A stretch of DNA of 64,000 nucleotides from Herbidospora galbida. Its GTDB lineage: Bacteria > Actinomycetota > Actinomycetes > Streptosporangiales > Streptosporangiaceae. The stretch lies in NCBI RefSeq assembly GCF_005233835.1, contig NZ_SZQA01000041.1:1-64000 (forward strand). The letters run 5' to 3'. Position 1 is the first letter of the stretch. Each line of letters opens with the position of its first letter. Positions 10,723 through 19,507 of the stretch are shown in pieces. The position numbers and the translations under genes are program-made. Below the pieces are notes generated by a model. It saw nothing but the letters and a program-made list of their open reading frames with translations. It had not been told where the DNA came from and made no database searches.

Positions 10723-13497
10723 TCAGCCGTTCGGGAAGAGGCGGCCGTATTCGCCCATGGCGACGGCCACGTCGACCTGGGCCCAGAAACGGTGGTAGTT
10801 GAAGGTCGGGGCCGGGCCGGTCCCGTCCAGGTAGGCCTTGACCTCGGGGTAGTCGGGGTCGTTCTGGTAGAAGGACCGGATCGACAGGAAGGTCGAGCTG
10901 GAGTTGATCGGGTCGCCGTTCGGCATGGTGCCGGTCCAGCCCGGCGGCACGTAGACCGCGTCGTCGAGACGGTTGTAGTCGGCCTTGGTCTCCGGCACCG
11001 AGACGCCCTTGGCGTCCTGGTTGAGCCAGATGCCGTCCAGCAGCGCCTTGGCCATGTTCTTCGCGCCCGTGTGGTTCGCGCGGGCGGCGTAGTACATGAG
11101 GACCTTCGCGTACGAGCCGGCGACGCCGACGTCGGTCGTGTGGTCGGCCACGGTCACGTGCAGGCCCGGGTTGGCCGGGGGCATGCCGGTGGTCGAGCTC
11201 CAGCTGGCCACCGGGGCGCCCGACCAGCGCAGGGTCGACGGGATCTGGTAGGTCCCGTTGGCGTTGATGGTGGTGTTCGCCATCGCCCAGGAGACCCACT
11301 TGTCGAGGATCGTCTTGGCGTCGGCGTTGCCGCTGGCGTAGTACAGCGAGGCCACGCGCTCCATCGACCACGCCTGGAAGCCGAACCACTGGTTCGACGG
11401 CGGGTCGTGGTAGACCGGCTGCCAGTCATAGGTCATGCCGTGGAACTTGGGCAGGTTCGACGGCGGCGTCGCGTAGTGACCCTGCCACGAGTTGGTCGCG
11501 CCGCCGGCGATGGCGCCCTCGTCCGACTGCAGCCACTTGTAGAACTGGAGCTGGCGGGTCAGCGAGGTCGCCCAGTCGGAGGCGCCGGTGGAGCTGCGCG
11601 GACGCAGGTCCGTCTGGGTCGACAGGGCCCAGGCCGCGAGCGGGTTCTGGTAGCCGCCGTGGTTGTGCGACGAGCCGATGCGCCAGGCCCAGCCGGCCGA
11701 CGAGTCGGTCGCGCCGCCCCACGCGTAGTACCAGCTCAGCAGGTAGGTGGCGCTGTTCTTGCCGGTGCCGGCCGGGCACGAGGTGCTGGTGCAGCCGGGC
11801 TGCTTGAAGTACTTGTCGTACATCGCGTAGCGCAGGTAGTCGCCCATCTTCGCGGCCTTGGCCACGGTCGAGGCGATCTGCGACTGCTTGCCCTGGGCCT
11901 TGGCCCACTCGTTGGCGTAGTAGGCCACCTGCACGGCGCGGGCGTCGGCGTCGGGGGCGTTGGTGTACTTCCACTGACGGGCGTAGTTGCTGTCCTTGAT
12001 GAACAGGTCGAGGAAGCCGTTGCGGCCACCGTGCGCGAAGGTGTCGCACGACGGCTGCGGGATGGTCTCGAAGACCGACTCCTCGGGGCCGCGCTGGTAG
12101 GTGTTGATGTACGCAGGCTTGGTCGTGCCGTCGCCGCAGCGGCCGAAGCCGTAGGTGTTGTCGACGTCCAGCAGCCAGTGCATGCCGTAGATGTCGCTGG
12201 TGTTGTACGCCGTCCGCAGCTCGGCCGCGATCGGGTCGGTGCCGACCGAGACGCCCGAGTTGATCTGCGACGGGTAGGCGCTGATGTCGTCGAACTCACC
12301 GGCGTAGGTGGCCGGGGAGCTGGCGTTGTAGAACGAGTTGGTCGGCTGGTCCTGCGTGGAGGGGATGATGTACCTCTCCATCGACGCCCACGCGGTGTTG
12401 AACTTGGTCCAGTCGCCGGTCACCTGGCCGTAGACCGCCTCCAGCCACAGGTAGTAGCTGTAGGCCTCCGACGTGGTCTCGTGCCCGTGGTCGGGCGCCT
12501 CGACCAGGAAGGTCTCGACCGAGTGGTAGGGCACGCCCTCGGGCGAGAAGTAGCCGTTCGCCGGGTCGTGGATCTTGTTGTACAGGCTGGTGAACCGCTG
12601 GATGTACTCGTTGCCCGGCGTGGTGCCGTCGTCGTCGGCCTCGGTGGCGTCCAGGGGCGAGGAGAAGTAGAAGACCCCGCCCCCGCTCGTCGACATGTTG
12701 AACCGGGCGGTGCCGCCGGTCGCGTCGGCGTCCTGCGCCGCGCTGACCGTGACGGTCTGCGGGACGTTCCAGTTGGCCGGCGTGAAGGTCAGCGTCGTGG
12801 GCGCCGCGGTCAGGTCGGCGTCACCGCCGCTCTGCTTCGACACCGTGACCGTGACGTTCGAGGTCGGCTGCAGCGACAGCGACACCGCCGCCGTGGCCGA
12901 GCCGCCCTCGGCGACCAGCACCGACGTCGGCGCGATGCGGACGAACCCGTCAGGCTGCGGCGACGGGCTCGGAGACGGGCTCGGCGACGGAGAGGGCGAA
13001 GGGCTGGGGGAGGGCGACGGAGAGGGCGACGGAGAGGGCGACGGAGAGGGCGACGGCGACGGCGAGGGGGTGCCGCCGCAGACCACGTTGTTCACCCGGA
13101 AGGTCGTCGGCTTGGGGTTGCTCCCGCTCCAGGTCCCGTTGAAGCCCAGGGAGAGGGTCGCGCCGCTCGCCAGCGTGCCGTTCCACGGCATGTTGGTGGC
13201 GGTGACGTTGGCGCCCGACTGGGTCCAGTTCGCCGACCATCCCTGGGAGACGCGCTGGCCGGAGTTGGGGAAGGTGAAACCGAGGTTCCAGCTGCTCAGG
13301 GCGTCGCCGGTGTTCCGCACCGTGAGGTTCGCGGTGAAGCCGCCGTTGCCGGGGCTGGTCGTCCAGTCGTTGGTCGTGTACGTCACGTCGCAGGTCACGG
13401 CGGCGGACGCCGGTTGCGCGACCAAGGTCACGGCAGCCGTGCAGACGGCCAGCACGGCCGCCCACAGGGCGCGTTTGCGATAAGCACGTATCGCCAT
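10723..13497 (-). CDS. Secreted GH48 exocellulase (reducing-end cellobiohydrolase) with N-terminal CBM2
   Basis: 924 aa. Parts: a signal peptide (about 1-33, ending QPASA); CBM2 about 34-140; a Pro-Ser linker about 141-179; a Calx-beta/Ig-like module about 181-275 (VRIAPTSVLVAEGGSATAAV ... NWNVPQTVTVSAAQDADA); and a GH48 catalytic module about 290-924. The GH48 proton donor region VEAPDHGHETTSEAYSYYLW is present. GH48 enzymes run processively along cellulose from the reducing end and synergise with GH9 endoglucanases, matching its neighbour. The extra Ig-like module between linker and catalytic core is an addition to the simple CBM2-GH48 plan of Thermobifida Cel48A. A CebR-type operator lies 39 bp upstream and a terminator downstream. 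Confidence 0.94.
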   Translation of the reverse strand: MAIRAYRKRALWAAVLAVCTAAVTLVAQPASAAVTCDVTYTTNDWTTSPGNGGFTANLTVRNTGDALSSWNLGFTFPNSGQRVSQGWSANWTQSGANVTATNMPWNGTLASGATLSLGFNGTWSGSNPKPTTFRVNNVVCGGTPSPSPSPSPSPSPSPSPSPSPSPSPSPSPSPSPSPSPQPDGFVRIAPTSVLVAEGGSATAAVSLSLQPTSNVTVTVSKQSGGDADLTAAPTTLTFTPANWNVPQTVTVSAAQDADATGGTARFNMSTSGGGVFYFSSPLDATEADDDGTTPGNEYIQRFTSLYNKIHDPANGYFSPEGVPYHSVETFLVEAPDHGHETTSEAYSYYLWLEAVYGQVTGDWTKFNTAWASMERYIIPSTQDQPTNSFYNASSPATYAGEFDDISAYPSQINSGVSVGTDPIAAELRTAYNTSDIYGMHWLLDVDNTYGFGRCGDGTTKPAYINTYQRGPEESVFETIPQPSCDTFAHGGRNGFLDLFIKDSNYARQWKYTNAPDADARAVQVAYYANEWAKAQGKQSQIASTVAKAAKMGDYLRYAMYDKYFKQPGCTSTSCPAGTGKNSATYLLSWYYAWGGATDSSAGWAWRIGSSHNHGGYQNPLAAWALSTQTDLRPRSSTGASDWATSLTRQLQFYKWLQSDEGAIAGGATNSWQGHYATPPSNLPKFHGMTYDWQPVYHDPPSNQWFGFQAWSMERVASLYYASGNADAKTILDKWVSWAMANTTINANGTYQIPSTLRWSGAPVASWSSTTGMPPANPGLHVTVADHTTDVGVAGSYAKVLMYYAARANHTGAKNMAKALLDGIWLNQDAKGVSVPETKADYNRLDDAVYVPPGWTGTMPNGDPINSSSTFLSIRSFYQNDPDYPEVKAYLDGTGPAPTFNYHRFWAQVDVAVAMGEYGRLFPNG

Positions 13498-13535
13498 TGT
13501 CGGGGGGTCTCCAAGCTCTCAGGGACTAAGGGGGA

Positions 13536-13549
13536 TGGGAGCGCTCCCA
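13536..13549. promoter_or_regulatory. CebR/CelR-type operator upstream of GH48
   Basis: A second exact copy of TGGGAGCGCTCCCA, 39 bp before the GH48 ATG. It shows that both cellulases belong to one cellobiose-responsive regulon although each has its own transcript. Confidence 0.92.
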
Positions 13550-13686
13550 CCGGTAGCATGCCCGGATCGCCCGAATCTCTGTCAATCGACGTGCGCATTC
13601 GCCGCCCTTTGTCCTGCCCGAAGGTGAAACTTTCACCTCGCCGAGTGCCACGTGTGAGGCCGTCACCTGCGGGTAGACGCGCGCCC

Positions 13687-14052
13687 ATGGCCAACGACAG
13701 AGTGAACGAGATGACCGACGCTGCGAAGACGGCCGCCGCCAAGATCGAGGGGGCGTTCCACGAGACCGCCGCCAAGGTCGCCGCGACCGTGGAGGACAAG
13801 ATGCCCGAGGTCCGCGACGCCGCCCAGAAAGCGGTGGCCAGCGTCGAGGAGCACATCCCCGACGCCGTGAAGGACAAGGTCAGGGGCGCGACCGAGACGG
13901 TGTCGGCCAAGGCGGCCGAGGTGACGCCGGTGCAGGTCAAGGACGCCACCGACCGCCTGACCGCCGAGGCGAGGAAGCGCCCGATGCTGGCGGTCGCCGC
14001 CGGGGTCGCCGCGCTGCTGGTGTTCCGCCGGCTCCTGCGCCGCAAGCGCTGA
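13687..14052 (+). CDS. Small amphipathic-helix protein with C-terminal membrane anchor
   Basis: 121 aa. The first 95 residues are an Ala/Lys/Glu/Val-rich series of amphipathic helices with an 11- to 18-residue rhythm (AAKTAAAKIEGAFHETAAKV; VRDAAQKAVASVEEHIPDAV; VKDKVRGATETVSAKAAEV), similar in style to late-embryogenesis-abundant or apolipoprotein-like proteins. A short hydrophobic segment (PMLAVAAGVAALLVF) and a basic tail RRLLRRKR follow, consistent with a tail anchor or with ElaB/YqjD-type ribosome-associated membrane proteins. Function unknown; a stress or envelope-associated role is speculation. The start ATG has no clear SD; an internal ATG (MTDAAK) is an alternative. Confidence 0.65.
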   Translation: MANDRVNEMTDAAKTAAAKIEGAFHETAAKVAATVEDKMPEVRDAAQKAVASVEEHIPDAVKDKVRGATETVSAKAAEVTPVQVKDATDRLTAEARKRPMLAVAAGVAALLVFRRLLRRKR

Positions 14053-14063
14053 TCAGGAGGTGA

Positions 14064-15692
14064 TCAGGGTGCCGTGTTCGCCGGGCGCAGCACTCGCGTG
14101 CCGCCCGCGATGAGCGCCGTCGCCAGGATCCACCCCGATGCGATGAGCGCGTTGGCCACCCAGATCGTCCAGCCGGTGGGCTCCCAGGCGGCCCGTTGCT
14201 CGAACAGGCTCACCGGCACCAGATGGTCGAGGGTGTAGACGAACGGGTTGAAGTGGCGGGGACGCTCGTCCAGTCCGATCTGGACGGGGGGAACCAGGGA
14301 GAAGACGACCGTCCCCGCCGTGAGCAGCGCCGACAGCCACGCCCCCGCCAGCCAGGGGCGGAAGCCGTAGCCGACGACGGCGTCCAGGACCAGGCCCCAG
14401 GCCCGTCCGGACACCGCCAGGGTGCGGCGCCGGGCGCGCTGTTTGGCCAGCAGGACCCGCCGTGCGTCGTGTTCGTGGCCGATGCGGCGGTAGTAGGCGG
14501 CCAGTTGCTCGTAGGGCTGCGGGCGGTAGCGGTCGGGGTGGCGGTTCAGCCAGTTCAGGCGGTCGCGGATCGTGGCGGGGCTGCGGAGGGATTCGTACAC
14601 GAGACCGTCGAGCCGCACCACGCCGGGGTAGCTCTCCGGACGGTCGGCGAGCAACCCGACGCGGGTGTAGCCGAGGTCGACCCCGCCCTCGATCGACTCG
14701 GGGGTGAGCAGGAACTCGCCGACGTCGAGGTGACGGGTGTGCACCGCCAGCTGCTCCGATTTCAGGCTCGCCCCGTCGAGTGAGAGGGTGCCGCTGATCC
14801 GGGCCCCGCGCAGGCTGATCTCGCCTTCGGCGGAGAACCCCGTGCCCATGTTCATGACCGTGGCCTGCAGATAGTCGCCGTGGACGGCGTACCGGCCGAG
14901 CGCCGTGATCGAGGTGTGCTGCAGCCACAGCCCGCCGTTGAACCGGGCGCCCTGGAGCCGCAGGCCGCCGGTCACCGTCATCCCGCGCAGGAACGCGCCG
15001 CCCTCCACCACCAGGCCGCCCGCCCAGAGCGCGGTCTGCTTCTGCTCCTGTTCGCGGGGGTCGCCGGCGTAGCGGGTCCCGGCCCACCCCGCCTCCTTGA
15101 GCGTCCAGTGGACCGGGCTGCCGATCTCGCAGCCGGACATCCGCAACTGCCCGCTGACGTGGGCGTTGTCGAGCCGGATCCCGTCGTGGACGACGCAGCC
15201 GCCGATGTCGAGCACGCCGTCGACCCGCGCCCGCCCGGCGCGTAATCGCAGCAGGTCGCAGTCGCGGAACCGCAGCGCCCGCGTCTGCGCCTCGACCAGG
15301 TCGATCACCCCGCCGACGTGACACTCGATCAGGTGCAGCGTCGTGGTCAGCTCGGCCCCCGCGAGATCGAGGTCCCCCACCACCCGCGCGCCGATGAGCC
15401 GGACCGCGGCCACCTGCCCGGGGAGCGAGGGCCGCGCGCCGAGCAGCAGCGCCCGGATCACCTCGGCCCGCACGACCCGCTCCCGATCGGCCGGGCCGCC
15501 CCCGTTCAGGGAGGCCCAGGCGGCCCGGACCCGGCCGGCCCTGGTGGTCTGGTCTTCGTCGGGCGGGTGCACCCGGTCGCGGGTGGTGCGGGCGCGGTCG
15601 GGGTGGACGTCGACCCATTCCCCGGTCGGGTAGGCGGCGACGAGTCGCTTCTCCGCCGGAGTGAGCCGCCGGAAGGGGAGTGATCTTCGCAT
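14064..15692 (-). CDS. Beta-helix (pentapeptide-like) membrane protein
   Basis: 542 aa. Residues about 75-370 form repeated short strands with the rhythm of a right-handed beta-helix (GDLDLAGAELTTTLHLIEC, GVLDIGGCVVHDGIRLDNA, GGLRLQGARFNGGLWL, ISLRGARISGTLSLDGASL). The C-terminal third holds the conserved RPQPYEQLAAYYRRIGHEHD segment and at least three membrane helices, ending WTIWVANALIASGWILATAL. Homologues are often annotated as membrane-associated oxidoreductases in actinomycetes, but I see no redox motif, so that name is not supported here. Convergent with the gene at 13687, 11 bp apart. Confidence 0.75.
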   Translation of the reverse strand: MRRSLPFRRLTPAEKRLVAAYPTGEWVDVHPDRARTTRDRVHPPDEDQTTRAGRVRAAWASLNGGGPADRERVVRAEVIRALLLGARPSLPGQVAAVRLIGARVVGDLDLAGAELTTTLHLIECHVGGVIDLVEAQTRALRFRDCDLLRLRAGRARVDGVLDIGGCVVHDGIRLDNAHVSGQLRMSGCEIGSPVHWTLKEAGWAGTRYAGDPREQEQKQTALWAGGLVVEGGAFLRGMTVTGGLRLQGARFNGGLWLQHTSITALGRYAVHGDYLQATVMNMGTGFSAEGEISLRGARISGTLSLDGASLKSEQLAVHTRHLDVGEFLLTPESIEGGVDLGYTRVGLLADRPESYPGVVRLDGLVYESLRSPATIRDRLNWLNRHPDRYRPQPYEQLAAYYRRIGHEHDARRVLLAKQRARRRTLAVSGRAWGLVLDAVVGYGFRPWLAGAWLSALLTAGTVVFSLVPPVQIGLDERPRHFNPFVYTLDHLVPVSLFEQRAAWEPTGWTIWVANALIASGWILATALIAGGTRVLRPANTAP

Positions 15693-15705
15693 GCCCCGAC
15701 TGTAT

Positions 15706-16338
15706 TCACCGTTTCATCGCGCCGTCGGCGATCGCGTCGGCGGCCTCGCCGATCGCGGTGCCCACGATCTCCAGGCGGCGGACGAGCTCGCGTTCGCGCA
15801 GGGCCTCGGCGGTGATGTCGGAGGAGAGGATGCGGGCGATCTCGTACTGGTACATCCGCCGGATCGTGCCGCCGGCCTTCTTGGCCTCCAGGGCGTCGTG
15901 GCCGACCGCCGACGAACGGGTGGCCAGGTCGCGGACCGACTTCTCCAGCGCGTCGACGCCCACGATGACCTGGTCGAGCATCGGGGCGAACCGCTGGCGT
16001 CCGCGCACCCGGTAGAGGTGCGACTCGCGGACGAAGTCGCGCAGCGAGTCGAGGATGTCGTCGATCGACCGCGACAGCCGGAACAGGTCCTCGCGGTCGA
16101 TCGGGGTGACCAGGGCCCCGGCCAGTTCGGCGACCAGGCGGGCACGGCAGGTGTCGCCCCGGTGCTCGATCTCGCGCATCGCCTGGTGGGCCTTGGTGCG
16201 GCCGATCTCGCCGCCGCTCATGGCGATGGCCAGCCACGCGCCCTCTCGGGTGGCGTCGAGCTGGCCGATGAGGGCGTCGGCGAGGCTGGTGTCCATGCGG
16301 CCCCGCATCATGCCGAACATCCGCCGGAGCCGCCTCAA
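15706..16338 (-). CDS. DUF47/PhoU-like regulator of phosphate transporter
   Basis: About 210 aa, all-helical, with DUF47 features: MREIEHRGDTCRARLVAEL followed by TPIDREDLFRLSRSIDDILD, the paired E-x3-D/D-x3-D-type metal-binding helices of PhoU-like proteins. DUF47 proteins are encoded beside Pit transporters and are thought to modulate phosphate transport. I prefer TTG 16338, which overlaps the Pit stop (TTGA) and has AAGGGGG seven bases upstream; ATG 16320 (MFGMMRG) is the alternative, giving 204 aa. Translationally coupled to pit. Confidence 0.82.
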   Translation of the reverse strand: MRRLRRMFGMMRGRMDTSLADALIGQLDATREGAWLAIAMSGGEIGRTKAHQAMREIEHRGDTCRARLVAELAGALVTPIDREDLFRLSRSIDDILDSLRDFVRESHLYRVRGRQRFAPMLDQVIVGVDALEKSVRDLATRSSAVGHDALEAKKAGGTIRRMYQYEIARILSSDITAEALRERELVRRLEIVGTAIGEAADAIADGAMKR

Positions 16339-17273
16339 CCGGCCACCCCCTTGATCATCAGCCCGGCCCCGAGGCCCAGCAGGCCGCTGACCGGCAGGGT
16401 CAGCGTCCAGGCCAGCACGATCTTCGACGTCGCCGCCCACCGCACCCGCCGGACGCTGTCGGCCACCCCCGCGCCGACGAAGCCGCCCGCGATGGCCTGC
16501 GTCATGCTCACCGGCGCCCCGGCCGCCGCGCAGCCGATCACCGACAGGCCGCTGCCCAGCCCGGCGGCCACCGCGTGCAGCGGACGGGCGGGCAGCAGCT
16601 GCCGGCTGAGGGTCCGCCCGGCGCGCGGCAGCCCGTAGACGGCGCCGACCGCGAACAGCGCCGCGACCAGCAGGCAGACCAGGGGAGGGGCGCCGCCCAC
16701 CCCGAGCCCGATGAGGAAGACGGCCAGCATCTTCTGTCCGTCGTTGGCGGCGTACGCCAGGCACTGCACCGCGAACCCGCCCCAGTGGAGACGGGGCAGC
16801 GACTGCGCCCGGCCCAGCCCCGAAACCACGCGGCTGGCCAGCACCGCCACCGTGGCCCCGACGAAGGGCGCGACGACGCCCGCCACCAGGACCAGGCCGA
16901 CCGCGCCCGCCGAGACGGGCAGCCCGAGCCCGGCGGCCGCGCCGGTCAGCCCTCCGACGATGGCCAGGGTCAGGCTGGTCGGCCACCCCCGGCTGCTCAG
17001 GACCAGGACCACGACGAGCGCGCAGACCACCGCGACGGTCATCGCGACCTGTCCGGCCGTGCCCGGCAGCGACGCCAGCCGGGTCGTGAAGGTCGCGGCC
17101 ACCCGCGACGTCAGCATCGGGACCGCCGCGACCGCGGCGACCAGTACGAACAGCGCCACCAGCGGGCGCACCCCCGGGACCCGGAGCCCGGCGCCGAGCA
17201 GGGCGCCTCCGTCGTTGACCCCCGAGACCACCGCGAACACTCCGGCGAGAACAGCCAATGAGGCGGACAACAA
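16335..17273 (-). CDS. Pit-family inorganic phosphate transporter
   Basis: 312 aa integral membrane protein with about ten helices. The two inverted Pit repeats show as SGVNDGGALLGAGLRV near the N-terminus and AYAANDGQKMLAVFLIGLGV in the middle; the N-D-G motifs are the phosphate/cation-coupling signatures. The protein moves phosphate with H+ or Na+. The start is TTG 17273 or the adjacent TTG 17270; GAGGGGAG lies just upstream and no ATG or GTG exists after the upstream in-frame stop. It is cotranscribed with the DUF47 gene, and a Pho-box-like repeat lies 21 bp upstream. Confidence 0.86.
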   Translation of the reverse strand: MLSASLAVLAGVFAVVSGVNDGGALLGAGLRVPGVRPLVALFVLVAAVAAVPMLTSRVAATFTTRLASLPGTAGQVAMTVAVVCALVVVLVLSSRGWPTSLTLAIVGGLTGAAAGLGLPVSAGAVGLVLVAGVVAPFVGATVAVLASRVVSGLGRAQSLPRLHWGGFAVQCLAYAANDGQKMLAVFLIGLGVGGAPPLVCLLVAALFAVGAVYGLPRAGRTLSRQLLPARPLHAVAAGLGSGLSVIGCAAAGAPVSMTQAIAGGFVGAGVADSVRRVRWAATSKIVLAWTLTLPVSGLLGLGAGLMIKGVAG

Positions 17274-17293
17274 TCTCCCCTCGTTTGCCTTTT

Positions 17294-17315
17294 GTTCACC
17301 ATTTGTTTACCCAGG
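17294..17315. promoter_or_regulatory. Pho-box-like direct repeat upstream of pit
   Basis: Two 11-base units on the plus strand, GTTCACCATTT and GTTTACCCAGG, match the direct-repeat PhoP box of actinomycetes (GTTCACC-type units every 11 bases). It lies 21 bp upstream of the pit start codon but reads in the opposite direction to pit, towards the MaoC gene. Placement over the pit promoter would suit repression or unusual activation. The assignment rests on motif recognition. Confidence 0.55.
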
Positions 17316-17369
17316 CATTCCCGGGCGGCGGGGTGATCACTCCGGCGGAGATCTGGGGACGATAGGGGA

Positions 17370-17885
17370 GTGACCGTACACGCAGCCCATCTCGGCCGTT
17401 ACTACGAGGATTTCGTCGTCGGTGACGTGTTCCAGCACCCCCTCGGCCGCACCATCTCCGAGGCCGACAACACCTGGTTCACCCTGCTGACGATGAACAC
17501 CAACCAGAACCACTTCAACGCCCACTTCGCCGCGCGGGCCCCGGTCGGGAAGATCATCGTGAACTCGGGGCTGTCGGTCGCGATCGTGCTCGGCCTGTCG
17601 GTCATCGACGTCAGCCAGAACGCCTCGATGAACCTCGGCTGGGACGAGATCCGGCTCACCCACCCGGTCTTCGTCGGCGACACCCTCTACGCCGAGTCGC
17701 TGGTCGAGGCCGCGCGCGAGTCACAGTCGCGCCCCTACGCCGGGATCGTCACCTGCCGCACCCGCGGCCTGAACCAGGACGGCGACGAGGTCATGTCGTG
17801 GCGGCGCTCGGTGCTGGTGTACAAACGCGACGCCCCCCACGACAAGGGCTTCTTCCCCGTCGCGAAGAACGGCCCGCTGGCGTGA
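17370..17885 (+). CDS. MaoC-family (R)-specific enoyl-CoA hydratase-like protein
   Basis: 171 aa hot-dog fold protein. The start is GTG 17370, with AGGGGA next to it. The hydratase helix region is visible (YYEDFVVGDVFQHPLGRTIS; ADNTWFTLLTMNTNQNHFNA), with Asp/His residues in the position of the MaoC catalytic pair (N-x5-H-F-N, HFAARAPVGKIIVNSG). It would hydrate an enoyl-CoA. Its stop overlaps the GTG of an acyl-CoA dehydrogenase (GTGA), so the pair probably catalyses consecutive steps on a short or branched acyl-CoA, as in branched amino-acid or mesaconyl/citramalyl-type pathways; the exact substrate is not determinable. Confidence 0.85.
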   Translation: MTVHAAHLGRYYEDFVVGDVFQHPLGRTISEADNTWFTLLTMNTNQNHFNAHFAARAPVGKIIVNSGLSVAIVLGLSVIDVSQNASMNLGWDEIRLTHPVFVGDTLYAESLVEAARESQSRPYAGIVTCRTRGLNQDGDEVMSWRRSVLVYKRDAPHDKGFFPVAKNGPLA

Positions 17886-19036
17886 ACTTCGACCTCACCG
17901 ACGACCAGCGGCTCTTCCGGGAGACCCTCCGGGAGTTCGTCGACGCCGAGATCGTCCCGGTGGCGGCCGAATGGGAACGCTCGGGCCGCTACCCGGCCGA
18001 GATCGTCGACGCGTTCGCGTCGCTGGGCCTGTTCGGCATGACGATTCCGGAGGCGTACGGGGGTCTCGACCTCGACCGGGTGTCCTTCGCCCTCGTCTTC
18101 GAGGAGATCGCGCGGGGCTGGATGGGCGTGGCCGGGATCCTCGGCTCCCATTCGCTCGCGACCTGGATGGTGGCCCAGTACGGGACCGAGGCCCAGAAGG
18201 AGGAGTTCCTGCCGGGGTGGGCGTCGGGCGAGCGGCGTACCGGCATCGCGCTGACCGAGCCCGGCGCCGGCACCGACCTCCAGGGCATCGCCACCCGCGC
18301 CGTCCGGGACGGCGACCACTACGTCGTCACCGGCACCAAGACGTGGATCACCAACGCCCGGCACGCCGACCCGCTGCCCGTCCTGGTGAAGACGTCCGCC
18401 GAGACGCCGGCGCACCGGGGCATGTCGGTCCTCCTGATCGACCAGGACGACCTTCAGGTCAGCCGTGACCTGCCGAAACTCGGCTACAAGGGGACCGAGA
18501 CATGCGAGGTCGTCCTGGACGCCGTGCGGGTTCCGGCCGAGCGGCTGCTGGGCGGGGTCGAAGGGCGGGGGATGCAGCAGGTGCTGGCCGCGCTCGAACT
18601 CGGGCGGATCAACATCGCGGCCCGCGCGGTCGGGGTGGCCCAGTGCGCCTACGACGCGGCCCTCGCGTACTCGAAGGAGCGGACGGCCTTCGGGCAGCCC
18701 ATCTCCGAGTTCCAGGCGATCCAGCTGAAGCTCGCCGACATGGCGACCGAGATCCAGGCGGCCCGGCTGATGACCTACTGGGCGGCGACCCGGTCGGAGC
18801 AGGGGGCGGTGACCGGGGAGGCGGCCATGGCCAAGTACTTCGCCTCCGAGACGGCGCTGACCACGACGATGGAGGCCATGCGGGTGCACGGCGGCTACGG
18901 GTACTCGCAGGAGTTCGTGCTCGAACGCCTCTACCGCGACGCGCCGCTGATGGCCATCGGCGAGGGCACGAACGACGTCCAGCGCATGGTCATCGCCCGT
19001 GCCCTGCTGAAGGGGAGCCTCAGGGTCGGCTGGTAG
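17882..19036 (+). CDS. Acyl-CoA dehydrogenase
   Basis: 384 aa FAD enzyme introducing a trans-2 double bond into an acyl-CoA. The start is GTG 17882, overlapping the MaoC stop. The FAD/substrate motif GIALTEPGAGTDLQGI (about residue 120), KTWITNA, the C-terminal GGYGYSQEF and the catalytic-base region MAIGEGTNDVQRMVIAR (Glu near residue 365) are all present. Length and motifs are those of short/branched-chain members. It is coupled to the upstream MaoC hydratase, so oxidation and hydration of the same acyl-CoA is likely. Confidence 0.9.
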   Translation: MNFDLTDDQRLFRETLREFVDAEIVPVAAEWERSGRYPAEIVDAFASLGLFGMTIPEAYGGLDLDRVSFALVFEEIARGWMGVAGILGSHSLATWMVAQYGTEAQKEEFLPGWASGERRTGIALTEPGAGTDLQGIATRAVRDGDHYVVTGTKTWITNARHADPLPVLVKTSAETPAHRGMSVLLIDQDDLQVSRDLPKLGYKGTETCEVVLDAVRVPAERLLGGVEGRGMQQVLAALELGRINIAARAVGVAQCAYDAALAYSKERTAFGQPISEFQAIQLKLADMATEIQAARLMTYWAATRSEQGAVTGEAAMAKYFASETALTTTMEAMRVHGGYGYSQEFVLERLYRDAPLMAIGEGTNDVQRMVIARALLKGSLRVGW

Positions 19037-19041
19037 GCGGA

Positions 19042-19389
19042 TCAGGCGATCCGGAAGCTCCGCGCGTCGAATCTGATGAAGCTGTGGATGTCGTTGGCGG
19101 GGAAGTAGAGGGCGTGGCCGGTGCAGTCGGCGGTGGCGTAGACCTCGATGGCGACGTTGGTGTCGTTCCACTCCGCGTGCGCGACGGAGGGGAGCGCGTG
19201 GCAGCCCGCGCCCAGCGTGGCCGCGTCGTAGGCCGCGATCTGGGTGGTGAACCACGCGTCGGCGTAGAAGTTCACCGTGCCGGCCGGGCCCGTCGCGGCG
19301 GAGGCCGGCGCCGCCGCCGTGACCACCGCCGTCGCCGCGAACGCCGCGGCGGCCAGGCGCATGACGGATTGCTTCGTGAACGTGAGCAT
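19042..19389 (-). CDS. Small secreted protein
   Basis: 115 aa with a signal peptide (MLTFTKQSVMRLAAAAFAAT to APASA, cleavage near 32), leaving about 83 residues with two cysteines and strands TVNFYADAWFTTQI, VAIEVYATADCTGHALYF and HSFIRFDARSFRI. The Y-x6-G-pattern and size recall beta/gamma-crystallin or small protease-inhibitor folds, but I cannot assign one. GGAAGG six bases before the ATG supports the start. It is convergent with the acyl-CoA dehydrogenase, 5 bp apart. Confidence 0.7.
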   Translation of the reverse strand: MLTFTKQSVMRLAAAAFAATAVVTAAAPASAATGPAGTVNFYADAWFTTQIAAYDAATLGAGCHALPSVAHAEWNDTNVAIEVYATADCTGHALYFPANDIHSFIRFDARSFRIA

Positions 19390-19507
19390 CTTCTGCCTTC
19401 CGGTTCAACAAGATCTCCGAGTGACGGGATCATAGGCAGAAGATGGTTGAATCTTCAATGGAAAGTTGGCGGCCGATCCTGACCGCCGGTCAACTAGGGT
19501 CGCGAAG

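Noticed and set aside
13655-13668. Third Crp-like site (GTGAGGCCGTCAC)
   Set aside because: The spacer is five bases, not six, and the location is beside an unrelated gene; kept out of the Crp set.
14064-15692. Oxidoreductase annotation for the beta-helix membrane protein
   Set aside because: No nucleotide-binding, metal or redox motif is visible; only beta-helix repeats and membrane segments.
19042-19389. Bacteriocin or toxin precursor
   Set aside because: A standard Sec signal and small beta protein, without double-Gly leader, immunity gene or modification enzymes nearby.
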